Assembly (NCBI GenBank): GCA_963855995.1
Contig: OY979727.1
Span: 9,394,446 to 9,458,445 of the forward strand
Reading direction: 5' to 3'
Source of the DNA: Muricea muricata
Lineage: Eukaryota > Cnidaria > Anthozoa > Malacalcyonacea > Plexauridae
DNA: 64,000 nucleotides
Both the position numbers and the translations under genes were made by a program. How positions within the stretch are numbered: position 1 is the stretch's first letter; each line of letters starts with the position of its first letter. This document shows positions 56,946 through 64,000 of this stretch, piece after piece. Below the pieces are notes generated by a model. It was given only the letters and a program-made list of their open reading frames with translations, ran no database searches and was not told where the DNA came from.

Positions 56946-57277
56946 GTTGGCGCATCGTATGTTCCATTTTAAACAAATAGATTTCATTTTAGCGTGCATC
57001 TGTGCTGTTATGGATCACTGCATGATGATGTCATAGCGTGCCAAGACAAAGAACGTGCGTCACGAGACGATGTCGAATGCTATGACTTGGTTCTTCGCAC
57101 GCAATGACTTGTTCTGTGATTCTGTAACAGTACAGAGACACAAAAATTAAATCTATGCGAGGCTCGATTATAAATTAAAGACCAACATATTTGCCAAACA
57201 TTTTATGAAAACAAGATTTATCCTATACAAGTGCTGCATAAAATATAAAAGAGCTCAAAAGCACCTGTTCAGGGTGA

Positions 57278-57460
57278 TGAAAACAGCATTATTTTGAGTT
57301 CGGCACAACATTGTTTTGCTGTCAACAATGTTCAATGTTGTTAACAACATTATTCGGCATTTTTGAGATTTTGAGTTGGTCTGCAAAAAATATGGTTGAC
57401 AACATCGAACAATCTTGACAGCAAAGCATTGTTCAATGCTGTTTCATTAACCCTAACATG
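57278..57460. mobile_element. ~183-bp inverted-repeat element, relative of 19887-20059
   Basis: GGTGATGAAAACAGCATTAT...CATTGTTTTGCTGTCAACA is mirrored by TTGACAGCAAAGCATTGTTC...CTGTTTCATTAACC. Confidence 0.7.
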
Positions 57461-57589
57461 TTACTAACCTCTGTTATATTGTTAATTATAATTCTATTTG
57501 TCTTCTTTTGAACAAAGATTTTTTGTTTTTGTCTTGAATTGGCGTTGTATGTTGTATACAATATGCAATATGCGTTGTAGGTCAAAAGC

Positions 57590-58070
57590 AACAAAAATTT
57601 AATTCGTCTCATTTGAAAGAGAATCCAAAACAAACATATAGAAGCCTATTACAAAGTTTTTATATCTGTTTCACTTCGAGAGGTATTCTCACCTAAGTCA
57701 ACGAACTGTCCGCCATCTTCGATCAATTTTTAACCTCATCGACTATGTTTTCGTGCCGTCACAACAGGGTTAAGCCATTCAAAGCTATTCCGAAATACCT
57801 ACTAACGTTATCAATCAAAATTTGTTTAAAACCTTTTCTGTCCGTGTTGAAATCCAGAGCACTTAGAAAATATGTGGTTGTGGTCGCATATTAAACATTG
57901 CTTCATAAGAAAATAAAATTGCGTGACCCCAGTTGTGACGTATTATGCGTGTCCACAAATAGCCAAGATAGGCGGACAAAGGCATGCAGTTATAAAAATT
58001 CTGCAATAGACTTCTATATATTGTTTCAAATGCGACGATAAAAATTTCTCTTGCTATACCCCTTCAACGT
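57590..58070. mobile_element. ~480-bp diverged relative of the TTAA-flanked element at 37550-38055
   Basis: Shares GTCTCATTTGAAAGAGA, ATATAGAAG(C)CTATTACA, TGTCCGCCATCTT and CAATAGACTTCTAT in the same order and spacing; its ends have decayed and no TTAA pair is clear. Confidence 0.7.
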
Positions 58071-58308
58071 CTCCCAAACGAATATCATAATATCATACTT
58101 TGCGTACAAAGCTCTAGATCTTGTACATTGGATAAAACCTCGTCGAATGCTGTTTAACTAGTATGTATTTTAAAGCTTGCCTTGGCAAGTGAAGACATTT
58201 TAAAGTGTAACATATAATGTGCTTTATGAATAGTATATAGCGTGCACTTACTTTAGTATACTGTGCTATCAGAAATATACAGTATACTATGCACGTTAAA
58301 AAATGATC

Positions 58309-58634
58309 AGGTTGACGCAACGTTGTTCACCTGAACAATATTGTTATCGAGGTTCAACAACACTTGTTGAATTGTCATTGTTGATGAGTATTGTTCGATC
58401 AGTAGTTGTTTGATGTTGACAAAGAAGCAATAGTTGTTACAATGTTGTTGGGACAAGAGCCGACGATAGTTGATGAAACAAGCTTGTTGATGGCTGTCAA
58501 CAATGATTGGACAATGACTGTTGACCGTGAGCAATGGTTGTTGACAACAATTGTCGACAGTGTGCAGCACAACATTGGAGCAAATCGTTGCTAAAAACAA
58601 TTTGCAGCGAGATGTTGACAACGTTGGTCAAGTG
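58309..58634. repeat. GTTGTTGA/TCAACAA-rich element, about 325 bp
   Basis: Dense short repeats of ATTGTTGA, GTTGTTGACAAC and CAACATTG, open on both strands because of composition. GTTGACGCAACGTTGTTCA at the left and GTTGACAACGTTGGTCAAG at the right look like its ends. Confidence 0.5.
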
Positions 58635-59488
58635 GTTTATTTTTGCGCGCGTGTGACGTATAGTTTATTCCAATAGAAATTGTTACGATGTACTGAGTTA
58701 TGTAACGTAATTCGCAAAATAAAGTGTAAATTTTTGTCCCCATTTATTTTCAAAACAAGACTATTTAGGTCAGGAATTGATGGCAGTCATCCTGTTGGGG
58801 GATATTTACTACTGCTGGTTTTTAGAAGAAGTTTAAGGGGTTGTTTCGGGGGTGTGGGAATAATTTTTGGTCTGCATTTTGGAACGAGTATTTAACAAAG
58901 AAAATAGTAAACTTGGTAGGTACAAGAATGCTATGTTTAAACTACAATTAAATTATTATTTTGCGGAAGCACCTCGTAACTTTACTATCGCAAAGCTTTC
59001 GATCTGTAAGCTCGGATCTTCATCAGTGCTAATATATAATAATGCAATACAACGTTTTCTAAATAGAAAAATATTCCGGGTAGAAAAATGAAGCTAGTGC
59101 GCCACTACAATTTCACATGCAGTGTGTCTCCGTAAAAAATAAGAATATTTTATTTACTCTCCAAAAAATCACTTTTGTTTGAAAGCAATGTTGTCTAGCC
59201 ACCCTGTAAATATCGGCTCATTTCGTTTAAATGCGAAAGTTTTTATTTATGCTGCCCAAATCCTCGAATCCCAGGATGGGCGAAATGAATTGCATTGCAG
59301 TATTCTATTTTTGGGAAAGTTGCCTGTTTTTCAGAAGGTCCGTGGAAAAATATTGAAATATAATAAAAGTCTATACTATAAAATACGCCTGCTGGATAGA
59401 AAGATAATTTTATATCACAAGGAAGAGCTGGTTTAAATGATGTTTTAATGTCAAAGCGGTGTCACCCATGACGATGACCGACTTTCGA

Positions 59489-59876
59489 CAATGGACCATT
59501 CCCCAATTAGACAACGTTTTAAATTGGAAAACAATTTTAGCACAGTTGGAAAGAGCTTCCTAAATTTAGTGAAATTGTGAAGTTTGGTTGCAAAATATTG
59601 TAAAATGTGGAAAATATAGTTTTGTAAAGTTTGCGAGTTTTGTATTCCTTTGTCTGATTACGCACGGAAAAGCGTTACCACTATGTGGAAATGCTTTTTC
59701 CCGCATAGTACAAAAGTATACAAAACTCGCAATCTTTACATTACTATATTTTCGACATTTTACAATATTTTACAACCAAACTTACAGTTTCACTAAATTT
59801 ATAAGGAAGCTCTTTCCAACTGTGCAAAAATCGTTTTCCAATTTGAAAGTTTGTCTAATTGGGGAATGGTCCATTG
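59489..59876. mobile_element. 388-bp foldback element, arms about 160 bp
   Basis: CAATGGACCATTCCCCAATT at 59489 is mirrored up to 59876 with few mismatches. GACA borders both sides if the outer bases are counted as duplication. The middle ~60 bases contain another small inverted repeat (ACCACTATGTGGAAATGC). Confidence 0.85.
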
Positions 59877-60124
59877 ACAAAAACCTCCAGAAACTGGGCG
59901 AGTTGAAATGTAATGCTGCCCATAATTTGTAGTTATAATGTATTTATAGTTATAAGAATCTGGAACAAGTTTCAATTCAGAATCGAATGAGATAATTTAG
60001 TTTCTTTATGTTTCAAACTTCAGCTCAATCTCTCATGTAAACACGGCCGAGCTGTCAATTTGCGATTGAAACAATTTCTTAAAATTTTTTGTTAGTTTGA
60101 ATAGTATACAGATAATGAACGTTT

Positions 60125-60245
60125 ATGAGTGCAACGGTAAGAAGCTAAGAATAGTTTCATTCAGTGAAAGATGGAATGTTCCGCCGGGTTGATTGCAACA
60201 TTCTATCTTTCACGGAATGAAAATATTCTTATCATTGCACGAATG
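60125..60245. mobile_element. ~120-bp inverted-repeat element
   Basis: GAGTGCAACGGTAAGAAGC...TGAAAGATGGAATGTT is mirrored by AACATTCTATCTTTCAC...TTATCATTGCAC. Confidence 0.65.
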
Positions 60246-60329
60246 AAAACATTCATTAGTTGTTCTATATGACACCAGAATAGATCATTGACACAAAGTT
60301 AGATGCGGAATGTGTGCGATAATAACATT

Positions 60330-60555
60330 TTGAGTGATTAAAAATTCATTATTACAAATAGATTACATTAAATCTATTTAACAAATAGATCACATTTTGC
60401 CGCTGTCTGTTCAGTTATACTGTAGATATACACGATATGACGTCATAATGTACGTAAGAACAAAAAATTGGCCCACGAGCCGCCTAGGCGACGATAAAAA
60501 TGTGAAAAATTTTGCCAAAATAAACTTTGTAGTGCGACGAAAAGACTTTAGCACG
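60330..60555. mobile_element. Inverted-repeat family member related to 56718-56945
   Basis: Contains ACAAATAGATCACATTTTGC, TGACGTCATAATGTACG and CGACGAAAAGACTTTAGCAC in reverse order to the copy at 56718. Confidence 0.65.
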
Positions 60556-61329
60556 CCATTTGACGTGATCATGATCTATACAAAAACAAAGCACGCCATT
60601 GGCTGTCGATAGTTCTAAAATTGCTGTGATTGGCTTGTCGCTGAAATGGCGTTTGCGTGCGTCTGTCCTCTACCTTCTCGACCAATGAAAATCCAGAACG
60701 AACTCTGATTATTATGTAATAGTACTTATGGTTATAATTTCACGCCATACTTTTAAAACGACATCCGAAATGCAAACTGTGTATTGATTGGCATTTTTTC
60801 CTATCAGTGTATATCGCCTAAAAATCTATACAACTGAACGTCGTTAGCACAGACTGTAGTACTGATAGACACAATGTTGATTTTGAGCCACGCAATCGAG
60901 TTCAAAGACACTCGAGTAAGTACTTCATTATTGTGGCATCCTTACTTGCTTGAAAACAGAATCTACACGTATTCCTTTGTATCGTCAGTGTAAATTGTCT
61001 GCCTAAACTGCACTCCTGCATGTAGTACAATCTGTGCAAAGAAAGTCGCAAAACAAATCTGATATATGAATGGCTTTTATTTGTACACATGCTAATGAGT
61101 AAAAAAAGCGCGGTTATGTGATACCTGCATGCATGCAAACTTTGTGGGATTGAGAAGTCTTTATTTTCCTTCCCAAAATCTACGCCCACGTTTTATAAAC
61201 AATGAATAATTAAACACGATATTTACAAATTCGAGTTCTGTTCGAGTGCTGAGCATTCGCTGTTCGAGCGCCTTGCTGTGGCTTCAGTATAATGCTCCTT
61301 CAATATTTCGCCCATTTCTACCCATCAAA

Positions 61330-63750
61330 ATGGGCAAAAAGCCTAGCAAGTTGAAACCCGAAGTCGTCCAAGACCTCGTCAACAAGACGTACTGTAAGTA
61401 TGGAACAAAACGAGCTCTAATACTCTTCTAATGCCCCGGCGTAATTATCGTGTATAACCCATGTATTATTTACCACGAATGTATCTAATAAACGGTCGCT
61501 TTCCATTTTCAGTTACTGAGAAGGAATTGCATCGATGGTAAGTCTTGTACGAATGACGTTTTACCTTTTCCGATGTTTGTAGCACGAATTCGAGCTAAAT
61601 TCGACAGTCAGATAACGGATAAGCGTGTGCATCGGCTGGACTATACATTAGACCAGTGTCAGTGAGGACTTGTTGCCAAGCTGAACTCCTGAATTTAATT
61701 AAGCATCGAAGTGGTTAAGTCGATCGAGTCCGCGCAGGATAATATTGCCACGTGTGACTATGCCATTGCTATGTTTATATGACTGTACATGAGCCATGTT
61801 GCACAGGAGGCATTGCATATGCGGGTTCGGTGATGTTTTGTATATGGCTTAGTTCAACGTCTTAATGAATTAAACTTGTCAAACAAAATTGAATAATTAT
61901 GCATGTTGTTGACTGACCGCCTAACGGATTATCGGGCCTCTCGTAGCTGCTTGGTTCAGTTTTAACGCGTTCATTGATTCCGGCCGCCTTTTCCATGAGT
62001 TTATTCGCCTTGTATGACTGAACTGTTCGCAAATCGTCTAAAATTTAAGGTCTTTGGCTCTACATTCGATCTACCGTTCTTGCCTGCATGTAACTCTGCA
62101 TTTGTGTATGATAATGTGGGTTTCTATCGTTTCCGCGTTTCCTAAGCTAATCTCTACCAAGTTCACTCATTATCTAATTTCAAAACCATGATAGACCTAT
62201 CTGTCCAGTTGATAGTCCACTGAATCGCCAGGGTGTTTGAGTTCATGACTATGACGGCGCTTTGCCCGTGTTTTCACGAACGCTTAATTACGAGATGCGG
62301 AACTATTAAGCGTAATAATTACATAACATCCGTGTTTAATTATTATTATTCCTCCATTTTAAAGAAAGTATTAAACTTTCGGTGTTAGTCTGTAGTGACT
62401 ATATGTGAATTTTTTTTAAAAATTATTATTGTTGTTTCGGAGTAATTTTTTATGCACTTGTTTTTACTTGTAGCCAGATAAAGTTTAAGTGTCAATGTTT
62501 TTTTCACTTCATTACTTTTGCTATACTTAGCACTGTCAAGGCGAATTCAGCGTTGCGATGAGCTGAGCAGACCGGCTAGTGAGAAGCAAGCCAAGCCAGG
62601 GCTCAAGACTCTTACCATGAAATTCTATTTAAATAGTACTTTTACTTGAGCATCTGTTTCAAATACTTTCCTTTTGCTTAGTAAAGTTTTCTGTTATGCA
62701 ACAATTCTTCTTTGACTTAGCAAAGTTTTCAGACAATAATTTTACTTTTACCCAATAAATAAAAAAATGGGTACCTCATTTAGCACTGTAAATTTGCTTC
62801 AAAGTCTCAACTGAATAGCAAATTGCATGAATTCAGTTTTATGTTACCAAATGTCGTTTGAAGAAAATTTTACTTAAGTAAAAGTATTGCATGAAATTTT
62901 ACTTAAGTAAAAGAAAAGCATAGACTTAAGCGAAAGTACTACTGAAATAGAATATTAATAGAACATTAATTTCGACGGTAGTAAAGCGGAAGTAATAGCC
63001 CTGAGCCATAGCCTGACTGAACCAAACACATTTCCCCTAGTCTGCTCAAGCAAAAAAGTAAATGTTATTAAACAAAAATCGTACATCGTTACAAGTGAAA
63101 AGTAGTCATTAAAACAAACACTGGTATAGTGTTACTGATCGTTTACTTTATACTTGTGTGTGCACAAGTCATGCGCTTGATCTTTAGACTGCTAACACTT
63201 GTGTCACGAGGTGGGTTCGCCGTTTCTTTGGGAAAACTTCCAAGAAATTTTCTGCGACAATCTCAAGCGGATGGGCAGGGATTCACCGCTAAGTGGAGTG
63301 CGGATGGAGCGTATGATATGCTCTCGTAAATACGGAGTGGATAAAACTGTTTATAATTTTCACTAATCGCCGACAAAAGACATCGCCAACGACTTGAATA
63401 TATGAGAACCTGGTTTTAAGCATACTGTTCTCATATGCCACCAAAAAATTTAAAAAGGATTTCACTCGTGAGCAAGCCAACAATGTTGGATCGCTAATGT
63501 GAATAGCATGCCATTATTTAGAGAAAATTTTTTGCACTAAACTTGTTCCAACAACTTGACTAGGCCGCCTTCTGACATGAGAACATTGTTGAAAAATACC
63601 CTTCCTTGTAATGCGAAGAATGTTACCCATTGTCGTTCTCTGTACTGTATTTATCGTTTACTAAAGTGTATGTACAGTAGTTTTTTGTTTCTCTCCGATA
63701 GGCATAAAGGTTTTCTAAAGGATTGTCCTAATGGCAACTTAAATCAAGAG
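61330..63750 (+). CDS. NCS1: NCS-1/frequenin-type calcium sensor, paralogue B (first three exons, runs off the window)
   Basis: Exons 61330-61393, 61513-61537 and 63702-63750 encode the first 46 residues: MGKKPSKLKPEVVQDL at the N-terminus (Gly2 myristoylation, Ser6), then [20 protein letters not shown], the inactive EF1 with its CPxG signature, ending NLNQE before a donor GTTTGT. Exon lengths (64, 25, 49 nt) and phases are identical to exons 1-3 of paralogue A, so the two are tandem duplicates. SKLKPEVVQDL is closer to canonical NCS-1 than paralogue A. The EF2-EF4 exons must lie beyond 64000, as the last 250 bases hold none. Confidence 0.95.
62596..63125. repeat. TTTTACTTAAGTAAAA-rich repeat, partly shared with 31900-32110
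   Basis: AGGGCTCAAGAC at 62598 is loosely mirrored by TAGCCCTGAGCC near 63007. TTTTACTTAAGTAAAA occurs twice (about 62870 and 62905). ATTAAACAAAAATCGTAC at 63068 recurs at 31986. Intron 2 of NCS-1 B. Confidence 0.55.
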
Positions 63751-64000
63751 GTTTGTATGATTGTCGTTTTTTTGTAACAACATGTCTTTATAAATCTCGT
63801 GGCTGCGTTTTCTGCAAAAGCAGTAAATTGCAAAAAAAAAACATGCTGTTTTGAATCAAAATAAAATTTCTTTGCCATTTATTGCTTTCATTTCTTGCAG
63901 AAAATGCAATCATGAGGTTTATTTCAAGTTATTCAAAAAAAATTGGAGAACAAGGGAACACGGTTAATTTTGTATGAAGACAATAGAAAAAAGCGAAAAT

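Larger units (their letters stand above)
55313..61329. other. 6 kb intergenic region between the NCS-1 paralogues, filled with foldback elements
   Basis: No gene recognised. At least seven inverted-repeat units (listed separately) occupy 56.1-60.6 kb. 58640-59090 and 60600-61329 show only AT-rich unique-looking DNA and the 5' flank of paralogue B. Confidence 0.5.

Noticed and set aside
58307-58621. 104-codon minus-strand frame (and its plus-strand partner)
   Set aside because: Open on both strands because of TTGTTGA repeats; no protein features.
63129-63329. 66-codon plus-strand frame as an extra NCS-1 B exon
   Set aside because: No EF-hand sequence, and exons 2 and 3 already join in phase across it.
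1-64000. CRISPR array, rRNA gene or bacterial operon
   Set aside because: No evenly spaced short direct repeats, no rRNA sequence; all recognised genes are intron-containing or animal-type.

Overview
The window is nuclear DNA of an invertebrate animal. The genes are split by GT-AG introns whose phases agree from exon to exon, and they encode animal families: VAMP4, the meiotic factor MEI4, NCS-1/frequenin, a PAP2 lipid phosphatase and an ARM/FN3 protein. The DNA is AT-rich, and introns and intergenic DNA are crowded with short inverted-repeat elements, Penelope-like and Ty3/gypsy remnants and tRNA-like SINE heads. A cnidarian (anthozoan-like) source would fit; that is inference, because no marker gene settles the taxon.

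Layout, left to right. 1-322: one exon of a possible glycosyltransferase-like gene (+). 1894-4233: a 2.3 kb nearly perfect palindrome flanked by a 7-bp direct repeat. 6.3-7.2 kb: a broken gypsy integrase. 8363-8980 (-): intronless PLPP6-type phosphatase. 9586-14427 (+): five-exon VAMP4 R-SNARE. 15902-16701 (-): probable two-exon gene for an unrecognised 121-residue protein, head-to-head with 17042-37176 (+), a 17-exon gene with N-terminal armadillo-like repeats and three FN3 domains. 38664-46571 (-): nine-exon MEI4, tail-to-tail with the ARM/FN3 gene and head-to-head with 47892-55312 (+), an eight-exon NCS-1 calcium sensor. 61330-63750 (+): first three exons of a second NCS-1 gene that runs off the window.

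The genes form no pathway. VAMP4 and PLPP6 act in membrane trafficking and isoprenoid/lipid phosphate turnover, the NCS-1 pair in calcium signalling, and MEI4 in meiotic double-strand-break formation. Gene models were built by eye from reading frame, splice consensus, phase and resemblance to known families. Most weight goes to the five recognised genes; the 121-residue gene, the first exon and one MEI4 splice site are less certain.

Repeats explain much of the rest. There are at least twenty short inverted-repeat elements, some with readable target duplications: TTAA at 37550/38052 and 8 bp at 39805/40164. Intron 3 of the ARM/FN3 gene (7.25 kb) holds two nearly identical 1.7 kb copies of one element plus diverged pieces of it. 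No CRISPR, rRNA or convincing functional tRNA gene was seen.
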